A stretch of DNA of 64,000 nt from Osmia lignaria lignaria (lineage: Eukaryota; Arthropoda; Insecta; Hymenoptera; Megachilidae). The stretch covers positions 2,419,501 through 2,483,500 of the forward strand of contig NW_027478166.1 in NCBI RefSeq assembly GCF_051020975.1, given 5' to 3'. Made by a program: the position numbers and the translations under genes. The notes under the pieces were generated by a model. It was not told the DNA's origin. It saw only the letters and a program-made list of their open reading frames with translations, and made no database searches. Shown piece after piece: positions 1-12,269 of the stretch. How positions within the stretch are numbered: position 1 is the first letter of the stretch; every line of letters begins with the position of its first letter.

Positions 1-50
1 TTCCTACTTTTTATGTTCTATGATATTTTTTGGTCAGATGCGTAGTTCTC

Positions 51-225
51 GAGATATATCAAGATATTTAAAAGCTCCGAAGCCGCACCAACATAATAGA
101 GATACAGAAACACCGTGGCCCCTTTCTTTGAGATAACTCTGCACTATTGCGAGCTGTAAATGCCACTTCCAGCTTAGCTGTGCAGAAGAAGAACAACAAG
201 AAGAAGAAATATCTCGAAATATGTC
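51..225 (+). repeat. Imperfect inverted repeat within the monomer (representative)
   Basis: Positions 51-69 and 207-225 are inverted copies of a 19-bp motif matching at 16 of 19 sites; the core is aaatatctcga read on opposite strands. A further direct copy of the core (aaatatctcgg) lies about 50 bp downstream. In monomers with 'tttcgagatatatcgag' the match rises to 17 of 19, and the left arm becomes two adjacent copies of tcgagatatw. The same layout recurs in nearly every monomer. A protein-binding site or a foldback structure is possible; neither is shown. Confidence 0.75.
184..209 (+). repeat. AAG/AAC trinucleotide tract within the monomer (representative)
   Basis: A 26-bp purine-rich run of AGA/ACA triplets recurs at the same place in every monomer. 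It varies only by substitution (for example gaggaag, gaagatg, gaataag, gaacaag, gaagagg), with no change of length noticed in any copy. Confidence 0.85.
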
Positions 226-999
226 CGTCAGGCCAGTTCCTTTGAGCTGAATCTGCAAATATCTCGGAAACGAAGCGAGCTATGGCAAAATGTTAAGAGA
301 CGTTTTTTGTAGAGAATTATGTTTCCTACAATTTATGTTCTATGATATTATTTGATCAGAAGCGTAGTTTTCGAGATATATCGAGATATTTAAAAGTTCC
401 GAAGCCGCACCAACATAATAGGGATACAGAAACACCGTGGCCCCTTTCTTTGAGATAACTCTGCACTAGTGCGAGCCGCAAGTGCCACTTCCAGCTTAGC
501 TGTGCAGAAGAAGAACAACAAGAAGAAGAAATATCTCGAAATATGTCCGTCAGGCGCCTTCCCTTGAGATAAATCTGCAAATATCTCGGAAACGAAGCGA
601 GCTATGGCAAAATGTTAAGAGACCTTTTTTGTAGAAAATTAGGTTTCCTACTTTTTATGTTCTATGATATTTTTTGATCAGATGCGTAGTTCTCGAGATA
701 TATTAAGATATTTAAAAGTTCCGAAGCCGCACCAACATAATAGAGATACAGAAACACCGTGGCCCCTTTCTTTGAGATAACTCTGCACTATTGCGAGCTG
801 TAAATGCCACCTCCAGCTTAGCTGTGCAGAAGAAGAACAACAAGAAGAAGAAATATCTCGAAATATGTCCGTCAGGCCCCTGCCCTTGAGATATATCTGC
901 AAATATCTCGGAAACGAAGCGAGCTATGGCAAAATGTTAAGAGACCTTTTTTGTAGAGAATTATGTTTCCTACAATTTATGTTCTATGATATTTTTTGA

Positions 1000-3900
1000 T
1001 CAGATGCGTAGTTCTCGAGATATATCAAGATATTTAAAAGTTCCGAAACCGCACCAACATAACAGAGATACAGAAACACCGTGGCCCCTTTCTTTGAGAT
1101 AACTCTGCACTAGTGCGAGCCGCAAATGCCGCTTCCAGCTTAGCTGTGCAGAAGAAGAACAACAAGAAGAAGAAATATCTCGAAATATGTCCGTTAGGCC
1201 CCTTCCCTTGAGATAAATCTGCAAATATCTCGGAAACGAAGCGAGCTATGGCAAAATGTTAAGAGACCTTTTTTGTAGAGAATTAAGTTTCCTACATTTT
1301 ATGTTGTATGATATTTTTTGATCAGATGCGTAGTTCTCGAGATATATCAAGATATTTAAAAGTTCCGAAGCCGCACCAACATAATAGAGATACAGAAACA
1401 CCGTGGCCCCTTTCTTTGAGATAACTCTGCACTATTGCGAGCTGCAAATGCCACTTCCAGCTTAGCTGTGCAGAGGAAGAACAACAAGAAGAAGAAGTAT
1501 CTCGAAATATGTCCGTCAGGCCCGCTCCTTTGAGCTGAATCTGCAAATATCTCGGAAACGAAGCGAGCTATGGCAAAATGTTAAGAGACGTTTTTTGTAG
1601 TGAATTATGTTTCCTACAATTTATGTTCTATGATATTTTTTGATCAGATGCGTAGTTCTCGAGATATATTAAGATATTTAAAAGTTCCGAAGCCGCACCA
1701 ACATAATAGAGATACAGAAACACCGTGGCTCCTTTCTTTGAGATAACTCTGCACTATTGCGAGCTGCAAATGCCACTTCCAGCTTAGCTGTGCAGAAGAA
1801 GAACAACAAGAAGAAGAAGTATCTCGAAATATGTCCGTCAGGCCCCTTCCCTTGAGATAAATCTGCAAATATCTCGGAAACGAAGCGAGCTATGGCAAAA
1901 TGTTAAGAGACCGTTTTTGTAGAGAATTAAGTTTCCTACTTTTTATGTTCTATGATATTTTTTGATCAGATGCGTAGTTCTCGAGATATATCAAGATATT
2001 TAAAAGTTCCGAAGCCGCACCAACATAATAGAGATACAGAAACACCGTGGCTCCTTTCTTTGAGATAAGTCTGCACTAGTGCGAGCTGGAAATGCCACTT
2101 CCAGTTTAGCTGTGCAGAAGAAGAACAACAAGAAGAAGAAATATCTCGAAATATGTCCATCAGGACCCTTCCCTTGAGATAAATCTGCAAATATCTCGGA
2201 AACGAAGCGAGCTATGGCAAAATGTTAAGAGACCTTTTTTGTAGAGAATTAAGTTTCCTACTTTTTATGTTCTATGATATTTTTTGATCAGATGCGTAGT
2301 TCTCGAGATATATTAAGATATTTAAAAGTTCCGAAGCCGCACCAACATAATAGAGATACAGAAACACCGTGGCCCCTTTCTTTGAGATAACTCTGCACTA
2401 TTGCGAGCTGTAAATGCCACCTCCAGCTTAGCTGTGCAGAAGAAGAACAACAAGAAGAAGAAATATCTCGAAATATGTCCGTCAGGCCCCTGCCCTTGAG
2501 ATATATCTGCAAATATCTCGGAAACGAAGCGAGCTATGGCAAAATGTTAAGAGACCTTTTTTGTAGAGAATTATGTTTCCTACAATTTATGTTCTATGAT
2601 ATTTTTTGATCAGATGCGTAGTTCTCGAGATATATCAAGATATTTAAAAGTTCCGAAACCGCACCAACATAACAGAGATACAGAAACACCGCGGCCCCTT
2701 TCTTTGAGATAACTCTGCACTAGTGCGAGCCGCAAATGCCGCTTCCAGCTTAGCTGTGCAGAAGAAGAACAACAAGAAGAAGAAATATCTCGAAATATGT
2801 CCGTTAGGCCCCTTCCCTTGAGATAAATCTGCAAATATCTCGGAAACGAAGCGAGCTATGGCAAAATATTAAGAGACCTTTTTTGTAGAGAATTAAGTTT
2901 CCTACATTTTATGTTCTATGATATTTTTTGATCAGATGCGTAGTTCTCGAGATATATTAAGATATTTAAAAGTTCCGAAGCCGCACCAACATAATAGAGA
3001 TACAGAAACACCGTGGCCCCTTTCTTTGAGATAACTCTGCACTATTGCGAGCTGCAAATGCCACTTCCAGCTTAGCTGCGCAGAAGAAGAACAACAAGAA
3101 GAAGAAGAATCTCGAAATATGTCCGTCAGGCCCCTTCCCTTGAGATAAATCTGCAAATATCTCGGAAACGAAGCGCGCTATGGCAAAATGTTAAGAGACC
3201 TTTTTTGTAGAGAATTAAGTTTCCTACTTTTTACGTTCTATGATATTTTTTGATCAGATGCGTAGTTCTCGAGATATATTAAGATATTTAAAAGTTCCGA
3301 AGCCGCACCAACATAATAGAGATACAGAAACACCGTGGCCCCTTTCTTTGAGATAACTCTGCACTATTGCGAGCTGCAAATGCCACTTCCAGCTTAGCTG
3401 TGCAGAAGAAGAACAACAAGAAGAAGAAGTATCTCGAAATATGTCCGTCAGGCCCCTTCCCTTGAGATAAATCTGCAAATATCTCGGAAACGAAGAGAGC
3501 TATGGCAAAATGTTAAGAGACCTTTTTTGTAGAGAATTAAGTTTCCTACTTTTTATGTTCTATGATATTTTTTGATCAGATGCGTAGTTCTCGAGATATA
3601 TCAAGATATTTAAAAGTTCCGAAGCCGCACCAACATAATAGAGATACAGAAACACCGTGGCCCCTTTCTTTGAGATAACTCTGCACTATTGCGAGCTGTA
3701 AATGCCACTTCCAGCTTAGCTGTGCAGAAGAAGAACAACAAGAAGAAGAAATATCTCGAAATATGTCCGTCAGGCCCCTGCCCTTGAGATATATCTGCAA
3801 ATATCTCGGAAAAGAAGCGAGCTATGGCAAAATGTTAAGAGACCTTTTTTGTAGAGAATTATGTTTCCTACAATTTATGTTCTATGATATTTTTTGATCA

Positions 3901-4863
3901 GAAGCGTAGTTTTCGAGATATATCGAGATATTTAAAGGTTCCGAAGCCGCACCAACATAATAGAGATACAGAAACACCGTGGCCCCTTTCTTTGAGATAA
4001 CTCTGCACTATTGCGAGCTGCAAATGCCACTTCCAGCTTAGCTGTGCAGAGGAAGAACAAGAAGAAGAAGAAGTATCTCGAAATATGTCCGTCAGGCCCG
4101 TTCCTTTGAGCTGAATCTGCAAATATCTCGGAAACGAAGCGAGCTATGGCAAAATGTTAAGAGACGTTTTTTGTAGTGAATTATGTTTCCTACAATTTAT
4201 GTTCTATGATATTTTTTGATCAGAAGCGTAGTTTTCGAGATATATCGAGATATTTAAAAGTACCGAAGCCGCACCAACATAATAGAGATACAGAAACACC
4301 GTGGCTCCTTACTTTGAGATAACTCTGCACTAGTGCGAGCCGCAAATGCCACTTCCAGCTTAGCTGTGCAGAAGAAGAACAACAAGAAGAAGAAATATCT
4401 CGAAATATGTCCGTCAGGCCCCTTCCCTTGAGATAAATCTGCAAATATCTCGGAAACGAAGCGAGCTATGGCAAAATGTTAAGAGACCGTTTTTGTAGAG
4501 AATTAAGTTTCCTACTTTTTATGTTCTATGATATTTTTTGATCAGATGCGTAGTTCTCGAGATATATCAAGATATTTAAAAGTTCCGAAGCCGCACCAAC
4601 ATAATAGAGATACAGAAACACCGTGGCTCCTTTCTTTGAGATAAGTCTGCACTAGTGCGAGCTGGAAATGCCACTTCCAGTTTAGCTGTGCAGAAGAAGA
4701 ACAACAAGAAGAAGAAATATCTCGAAATATGTCCATCAGGACCCTTCCCTTGAGATAAATCTGCAAATATCTCGGAAACGAAGCGAGCTATGGCAAAATG
4801 TTAAGAGACCTTTTTTGTAGAGAATTATGTTTCCTACAATTTATGTTCTATGATATTTTTTGA
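1000..4863 (+). repeat. 12-monomer higher-order repeat, copy 1 (3,864 bp)
   Basis: Twelve monomers starting at 1000, 1322, 1644 and so on to 4542 recur in the same order exactly 3,864 bp later. Diagnostic shared variants include 'atgttgtatg' near 1304, 'accgcggcccc' near 2689, 'gaagaagaagaatctcg' near 3100, 'gaagcgcgctatgg' near 3171, 'tttttacgttc' near 3230, 'gaagagagc' near 3491, 'gaaaagaagcg' near 3811 and 'aaaggttccg' near 3936. By eye the only difference from copy 2 is an A at 4311 (T at 8175). Confidence 0.93.
2086..2104 (+). repeat. Perfect short hairpin in E-type monomers (representative)
   Basis: ctggaa at 2086-2091 and ttccag at 2099-2104 are perfect 6-bp inverted arms around a 7-nt loop. 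The hairpin is perfect in E and O types ('gctggaaatg'). Most other monomers have ctgcaa and so one mismatch. Confidence 0.65.
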
Positions 4864-7800
4864 TCAGATGCGTAGTTCTCGAGATATATCAAGATATTTA
4901 AAAGTTCCGAAACCGCACCAACATAACAGAGATACAGAAACACCGTGGCCCCTTTCTTTGAGATAACTCTGCACTAGTGCGAGCCGCAAATGCCGCTTCC
5001 AGCTTAGCTGTGCAGAAGAAGAACAACAAGAAGAAGAAATATCTCGAAATATGTCCGTTAGGCCCCTTCCCTTGAGATAAATCTGCAAATATCTCGGAAA
5101 CGAAGCGAGCTATGGCAAAATGTTAAGAGACCTTTTTTGTAGAGAATTAAGTTTCCTACATTTTATGTTGTATGATATTTTTTGATCAGATGCGTAGTTC
5201 TCGAGATATATCAAGATATTTAAAAGTTCCGAAGCCGCACCAACATAATAGAGATACAGAAACACCGTGGCCCCTTTCTTTGAGATAACTCTGCACTATT
5301 GCGAGCTGCAAATGCCACTTCCAGCTTAGCTGTGCAGAGGAAGAACAACAAGAAGAAGAAGTATCTCGAAATATGTCCGTCAGGCCCGCTCCTTTGAGCT
5401 GAATCTGCAAATATCTCGGAAACGAAGCGAGCTATGGCAAAATGTTAAGAGACGTTTTTTGTAGTGAATTATGTTTCCTACAATTTATGTTCTATGATAT
5501 TTTTTGATCAGATGCGTAGTTCTCGAGATATATTAAGATATTTAAAAGTTCCGAAGCCGCACCAACATAATAGAGATACAGAAACACCGTGGCTCCTTTC
5601 TTTGAGATAACTCTGCACTATTGCGAGCTGCAAATGCCACTTCCAGCTTAGCTGTGCAGAAGAAGAACAACAAGAAGAAGAAGTATCTCGAAATATGTCC
5701 GTCAGGCCCCTTCCCTTGAGATAAATCTGCAAATATCTCGGAAACGAAGCGAGCTATGGCAAAATGTTAAGAGACCGTTTTTGTAGAGAATTAAGTTTCC
5801 TACTTTTTATGTTCTATGATATTTTTTGATCAGATGCGTAGTTCTCGAGATATATCAAGATATTTAAAAGTTCCGAAGCCGCACCAACATAATAGAGATA
5901 CAGAAACACCGTGGCTCCTTTCTTTGAGATAAGTCTGCACTAGTGCGAGCTGGAAATGCCACTTCCAGTTTAGCTGTGCAGAAGAAGAACAACAAGAAGA
6001 AGAAATATCTCGAAATATGTCCATCAGGACCCTTCCCTTGAGATAAATCTGCAAATATCTCGGAAACGAAGCGAGCTATGGCAAAATGTTAAGAGACCTT
6101 TTTTGTAGAGAATTAAGTTTCCTACTTTTTATGTTCTATGATATTTTTTGATCAGATGCGTAGTTCTCGAGATATATTAAGATATTTAAAAGTTCCGAAG
6201 CCGCACCAACATAATAGAGATACAGAAACACCGTGGCCCCTTTCTTTGAGATAACTCTGCACTATTGCGAGCTGTAAATGCCACCTCCAGCTTAGCTGTG
6301 CAGAAGAAGAACAACAAGAAGAAGAAATATCTCGAAATATGTCCGTCAGGCCCCTGCCCTTGAGATATATCTGCAAATATCTCGGAAACGAAGCGAGCTA
6401 TGGCAAAATGTTAAGAGACCTTTTTTGTAGAGAATTATGTTTCCTACAATTTATGTTCTATGATATTTTTTGATCAGATGCGTAGTTCTCGAGATATATC
6501 AAGATATTTAAAAGTTCCGAAACCGCACCAACATAACAGAGATACAGAAACACCGCGGCCCCTTTCTTTGAGATAACTCTGCACTAGTGCGAGCCGCAAA
6601 TGCCGCTTCCAGCTTAGCTGTGCAGAAGAAGAACAACAAGAAGAAGAAATATCTCGAAATATGTCCGTTAGGCCCCTTCCCTTGAGATAAATCTGCAAAT
6701 ATCTCGGAAACGAAGCGAGCTATGGCAAAATATTAAGAGACCTTTTTTGTAGAGAATTAAGTTTCCTACATTTTATGTTCTATGATATTTTTTGATCAGA
6801 TGCGTAGTTCTCGAGATATATTAAGATATTTAAAAGTTCCGAAGCCGCACCAACATAATAGAGATACAGAAACACCGTGGCCCCTTTCTTTGAGATAACT
6901 CTGCACTATTGCGAGCTGCAAATGCCACTTCCAGCTTAGCTGCGCAGAAGAAGAACAACAAGAAGAAGAAGAATCTCGAAATATGTCCGTCAGGCCCCTT
7001 CCCTTGAGATAAATCTGCAAATATCTCGGAAACGAAGCGCGCTATGGCAAAATGTTAAGAGACCTTTTTTGTAGAGAATTAAGTTTCCTACTTTTTACGT
7101 TCTATGATATTTTTTGATCAGATGCGTAGTTCTCGAGATATATTAAGATATTTAAAAGTTCCGAAGCCGCACCAACATAATAGAGATACAGAAACACCGT
7201 GGCCCCTTTCTTTGAGATAACTCTGCACTATTGCGAGCTGCAAATGCCACTTCCAGCTTAGCTGTGCAGAAGAAGAACAACAAGAAGAAGAAGTATCTCG
7301 AAATATGTCCGTCAGGCCCCTTCCCTTGAGATAAATCTGCAAATATCTCGGAAACGAAGAGAGCTATGGCAAAATGTTAAGAGACCTTTTTTGTAGAGAA
7401 TTAAGTTTCCTACTTTTTATGTTCTATGATATTTTTTGATCAGATGCGTAGTTCTCGAGATATATCAAGATATTTAAAAGTTCCGAAGCCGCACCAACAT
7501 AATAGAGATACAGAAACACCGTGGCCCCTTTCTTTGAGATAACTCTGCACTATTGCGAGCTGTAAATGCCACTTCCAGCTTAGCTGTGCAGAAGAAGAAC
7601 AACAAGAAGAAGAAATATCTCGAAATATGTCCGTCAGGCCCCTGCCCTTGAGATATATCTGCAAATATCTCGGAAAAGAAGCGAGCTATGGCAAAATGTT
7701 AAGAGACCTTTTTTGTAGAGAATTATGTTTCCTACAATTTATGTTCTATGATATTTTTTGATCAGAAGCGTAGTTTTCGAGATATATCGAGATATTTAAA

Positions 7801-8727
7801 GGTTCCGAAGCCGCACCAACATAATAGAGATACAGAAACACCGTGGCCCCTTTCTTTGAGATAACTCTGCACTATTGCGAGCTGCAAATGCCACTTCCAG
7901 CTTAGCTGTGCAGAGGAAGAACAAGAAGAAGAAGAAGTATCTCGAAATATGTCCGTCAGGCCCGTTCCTTTGAGCTGAATCTGCAAATATCTCGGAAACG
8001 AAGCGAGCTATGGCAAAATGTTAAGAGACGTTTTTTGTAGTGAATTATGTTTCCTACAATTTATGTTCTATGATATTTTTTGATCAGAAGCGTAGTTTTC
8101 GAGATATATCGAGATATTTAAAAGTACCGAAGCCGCACCAACATAATAGAGATACAGAAACACCGTGGCTCCTTTCTTTGAGATAACTCTGCACTAGTGC
8201 GAGCCGCAAATGCCACTTCCAGCTTAGCTGTGCAGAAGAAGAACAACAAGAAGAAGAAATATCTCGAAATATGTCCGTCAGGCCCCTTCCCTTGAGATAA
8301 ATCTGCAAATATCTCGGAAACGAAGCGAGCTATGGCAAAATGTTAAGAGACCGTTTTTGTAGAGAATTAAGTTTCCTACTTTTTATGTTCTATGATATTT
8401 TTTGATCAGATGCGTAGTTCTCGAGATATATCAAGATATTTAAAAGTTCCGAAGCCGCACCAACATAATAGAGATACAGAAACACCGTGGCTCCTTTCTT
8501 TGAGATAAGTCTGCACTAGTGCGAGCTGGAAATGCCACTTCCAGTTTAGCTGTGCAGAAGAAGAACAACAAGAAGAAGAAATATCTCGAAATATGTCCAT
8601 CAGGACCCTTCCCTTGAGATAAATCTGCAAATATCTCGGAAACGAAGCGAGCTATGGCAAAATGTTAAGAGACCTTTTTTGTAGAGAATTAAGTTTCCTA
8701 CTTTTTATGTTCTATGATATTTTTTGA
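4864..8727 (+). repeat. 12-monomer higher-order repeat, copy 2 (3,864 bp)
   Basis: This is a direct tandem copy of 1000-4863 in the same monomer order, with one substitution noticed (8175 versus 4311). The match ends at the monomer starting 8728, which has 'gatgagtag' and 'aaatatgcaaat' variants instead of the type found at 4864. The near identity contrasts with about 4% divergence between adjacent monomers, so this is a recent segmental duplication, or possibly an assembly effect. Confidence 0.93.
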
Positions 8728-10015
8728 TCAGATGAGTAGTTCTCGAGATATATCAAGATATTTAAAAGTTCCGAAGCCGCACCAACATAATAGAGATACA
8801 GAAACACCGTGGCCCCTTTCTTTGAGATAACTCTGCACTATTGCGAGCTGCAAATGCCACTTCCAGCTTAGCTGTGCAGAAGAAGAACAACAAGAAGAAG
8901 AAATATCTCGAAATATGTCCGTCAGGCCCCTTCCCTTGAGATAAATATGCAAATATCTCGGAAACGAAGCGAGCTATGGCAAAATGTTAAGAGACCTTTT
9001 TTGTACAAAATTATGTTTCCTACTTTTTATGTTCTATGATATTTTTTGATCAGATGCGTAGTTCTCGAGATATATTAAGATATTTAAAAGTTCCGAAGCC
9101 GCACCAACATAATAGAGATACAGAAACACCGTGGCCCCTTTCTTTGAGATAACTCTGCACTATTGCGAGCTGTAAATGCCACCTCCAGCTTAGCTGTGCA
9201 GAAGAAGAACAACAAGAAGAAGAAATATCTCGAAATATGTCCGTCAGGCCCCTGCCCTTGAGATATATCTGCAAATATCTCGGAAACGAAGCGAGCTATG
9301 GCAAAATGTTAAGAGACCTTTTTTGTAGAGAATTATGTTTCCTACAATTTATGTTCTATGATATTTTTTGATCAGATGCGTAGTTCTCGAGATATATCAA
9401 GATATTTAAAAGTTCCGAAACCGCACCAACATAACAGAGATACAGAAACACCGTGGCCCCTTTCTTTGAGATAACTCTGCACTAGTGCGAGCCGCAAATG
9501 CCGCTTCCAGCTTAGCTGTGCAGAAGAAGAACAACAAGAAGAAGAAATACCTCGAAATATGTCCGTTAGGCCCCTTCCCTTGAGATAAATCTGCAAATAT
9601 CTCGGAAACGAAGCGAGCTATGGCAAAATATTAAGAGACCTTTTTTGTAGAAAATTAAGTTTCCTACATTTTATGTTCTATGATATTTTTTGATCAGATG
9701 CGTAGTTCTCGAGATATATTAAGATATTTAAAAGTTCCGAAGCCGCACCAACATAATAGAGATACAGAAACACCGTGGCCCCTTTCTTTGAGATAACTCT
9801 GCACTATTGCGAGCTGCAAATGCCACTTCCAGCTTAGCTGTGCAGAAGAAGAACAACAAGAAGAAGAAGTATCTCGAAATATGTCCGTCAGGCCCCTTCC
9901 CTTGAGATAAATCTGCAAATATCTCGGAAACGAAGCGCGCTATGGCAAAATGTTAAGAGACCTTTTTTGTAGAGAATTAAGTTTCCTACTTTTTACGTTC
10001 TATGATATTTTTTGA

Positions 10016-10337
10016 TCAGATGCGTAGTTCTCGAGATATATTAAGATATTTAAAAGTTCCGAAACCGCACCAACATAACAGAGATACAGAAACACCGTGG
10101 CCCCTTTCTTTGAGATAACTCTGCACTAGTGCGAGCCGCAAATGCCGCTTCCAGCTTAGCTGTGCAGAAGAAGAACAACAAGAAGAAGAAATATCTCGAA
10201 ATATGTCCGTTAGGCCCCTTCCCTTGAGATAAATCTGCAAATATCTCGGAAACGAAGCGAGCTATGGCAAAATATTAAGAGACCTTTTTTGTAGAGAATT
10301 AAGTTTCCTACATTTTATGTTCTATGATATTTTTTGA
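10016..10337 (+). repeat. Hybrid monomer
   Basis: The left end has 'gatatattaag', as in the 9694/10660 types. It then switches to 'gaaaccgcacc', 'aacagag' and 'ccgcttcc' of the 9372 type. The switch lies between about 10042 and 10063. This marks an in-register exchange inside a monomer. Confidence 0.75.
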
Positions 10338-12269
10338 TCAGATGCGTAGTTCTCGAGATATATTAAGATATTTAAAAGTTCCGAAGCCGCACCAACATAA
10401 TAGAGATACAGAAACACCGTGGCCCCTTTCTTTGAGATAACTCTGCACTATTGCGAGCTGCAAATGCCACTTCCAGCTTAGCTGCGCAGAAGAAGAACAA
10501 CAAGAAGAAGAAGAATCTCGAAATATGTCCGTCAGGCCCCTTCCCTTGAGATAAATCTGCAAATATCTCGGAAACGAAGCGCGCTATGGCAAAATGTTAA
10601 GAGACCTTTTTTGTAGAGAATTAAGTTTCCTACTTTTTACGTTCTATGATATTTTTTGATCAGATGCGTAGTTCTCGAGATATATTAAGATATTTAAAAG
10701 TTCCGAAGCCGCACCAACATAATAGAGATACAGAAACACCGTGGCCCCTTTCTTTGAGATAACTCTGCACTATTGCGAGCTGCAAATGCCACTTCCAGCT
10801 TAGCTGTGCAGAAGAAGAACAACAAGAAGAAGAAGTATCTCGAAATATGTCCGTCAGGCCCCTTCCCTTGAGATAAATCTGCAAATATCTCGGAAACGAA
10901 GAGAGCTATGGCAAAATGTTAAGAGACCTTTTTTGTAGAGAATTAAGTTTCCTACTTTTTATGTTCTATGATATTTTTTGATCAGATGCGTAGTTCTCGA
11001 GATATATCAAGATATTTAAAAGTTCCGAAGCCGCACCAACATAATAGAGATACAGAAACACCGTGGCCCCTTTCTTTGAGATAACTCTGCACTATTGCGA
11101 GCTGTAAATGCCACTTCCAGCTTAGCTGTGCAGAAGAAGAACAACAAGAAGAAGAAATATCTCGAAATATGTCCGTCAGGCCCCTTCCCTTGAGATAAAT
11201 CTGCAAATATCTCGGAAACGAAGCGAGCTATGGCAAAATGTTAAGAGACGTTTTTTGTAGTGAATTATGTTTCCTACAATTTATGTTCTATGATATTTTT
11301 TGATCAGATGCGTAGTTCTCGAGATATATTAAGATATTTAAAAGTTCCGAAGCCGCACCAACATAATAGAGATACAGAAACACCGTGGCTCCTTTCTTTG
11401 AGATAACTCTGCACTATTGCGAGCTGCAAATGCCACTTCCAGCTTAGCTGTGCAGAGGAAGAACAAGAAGAAGAAGAAGTATCTCGAAATATGTCCGTCA
11501 GGCCCGTTCCTTTGAGCTGAATCTGCAAATATCTCGGAAACGAAGCGAGCTATGGCAAAATGTTAAGAGACGTTTTTTGTAGTGAATTATGTTTCCTACA
11601 ATTTATGTTCTATGATATTTTTTGATCAGAAGCGTAGTTTTCGAGATATATCGAGATATTTAAAAGTTCCGAAGCCGCACCAACATAATAGAGATACAGA
11701 AACACCGTGGCTCCTTTCTTTGAGATAACTCTGCACTAGTGCGAGCCGCAAATGCCACTTCCAGCTTAGCTGTGCAGAAGAAGAACAACAAGAAGAAGAA
11801 ATATCTCGAAATATGTCCGTCAGGCCCCTTCCCTTGAGATAAATCTGCAAATATCTCGGAAACGAAGCGAGCTATGGCAAAATGTTAAGAGACCGTTTTT
11901 GTAGAGAATTAAGTTTCCTACTTTTTATGTTCTATGATATTTTTTGATCAGATGCGTAGTTCTCGAGATATATCAAGATATTTAAAAGTTCCGAAGCCGC
12001 ACAAACATAATAGAGATACAGAAACACCGTGGCCCCTTTCTTTGAGATAACTCTGCACTATTGCGAGCTGCAAATGCCACTTCCAGCTTAGCTGTGCAGA
12101 AGAAGAACAACAAGAAGAAGAAATATCTCGAAATATGTCCGTCAGGCCCCTTCCCTTGAGATAAATATGCAAATATCTCGGAAACGAAGCGAGCTATGGC
12201 AAAATGTTAAGAGACCTTTTTTGTACAAAATTATGTTTCCTACTTTTTATGTTCTATGATATTTTTTGA

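Larger units (their letters stand above)
34..258 (-). other. Recurring 74-codon open frame, judged non-coding (representative)
   Basis: Almost every monomer has an open minus-strand frame of about 74 codons ending at the 'tca' triplet. Its first codon is TTG, and it has no ATG except an internal one in E-type monomers (from 'gtccatcagg'). Consecutive copies lie in different frames because 322 is not divisible by three. It is broken by the 1-bp deletions at 36933, 38220 and 39507 and by a new stop in 42535, and it is extended where the terminal stop is lost (13880, 39959, 45433). The deduced peptide has a Ser/Cys-rich stretch from the trinucleotide tract and matches no family I recognise. I see no promoter, Kozak context or splice pattern to support translation. 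Confidence 0.8.
34..355 (+). repeat. Reference monomer (phase used throughout)
   Basis: First complete 322-bp unit. In order it holds: the tca triplet and 'gcgtagttctcgag' (XhoI-type CTCGAG palindrome); 'gatatatcaagatattt'; a 'ccgaagccgcaccaac' segment; 'ccgtggcccctttctttg'; 'ctctgcac' and 'cttccagcttagctg'; an AAG/AAC trinucleotide tract; 'aaatatctcgaaatatg'; a second 'aaatatctcgg'; 'ctatggcaaaatgttaag'; a T6 run; and an A+T-rich end 'tatgatattttttg'. This copy belongs to the subtype with 'ccagttcctttgagctg', which otherwise appears only beyond about 48 kb. It also has 'tggtcag' and 'aaagctccg' variants. Confidence 0.95.
1..999 (+). repeat. Left-edge mixed monomers
   Basis: This stretch holds a 33-bp monomer tail and three full monomers (starting 34, 356 and 678). 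The second carries the 'tttcgagatatatcgag' variant and 'aatagggat'. The third has 'tattaag', 'gagctgtaaatgccacctcc' and 'ccctgccc', and the same type returns at 2288, 6152 and 9050. It is not part of the 12-monomer duplication to its right: monomer 678 does not match 4542, which lies 12 units on. Confidence 0.85.

Noticed and set aside
34..355. Monomer as an ancient dimer of two 161-bp halves
   Set aside because: The two halves do not align directly. The shared motif is inverted between the first and second half, so no direct dimer origin is visible.
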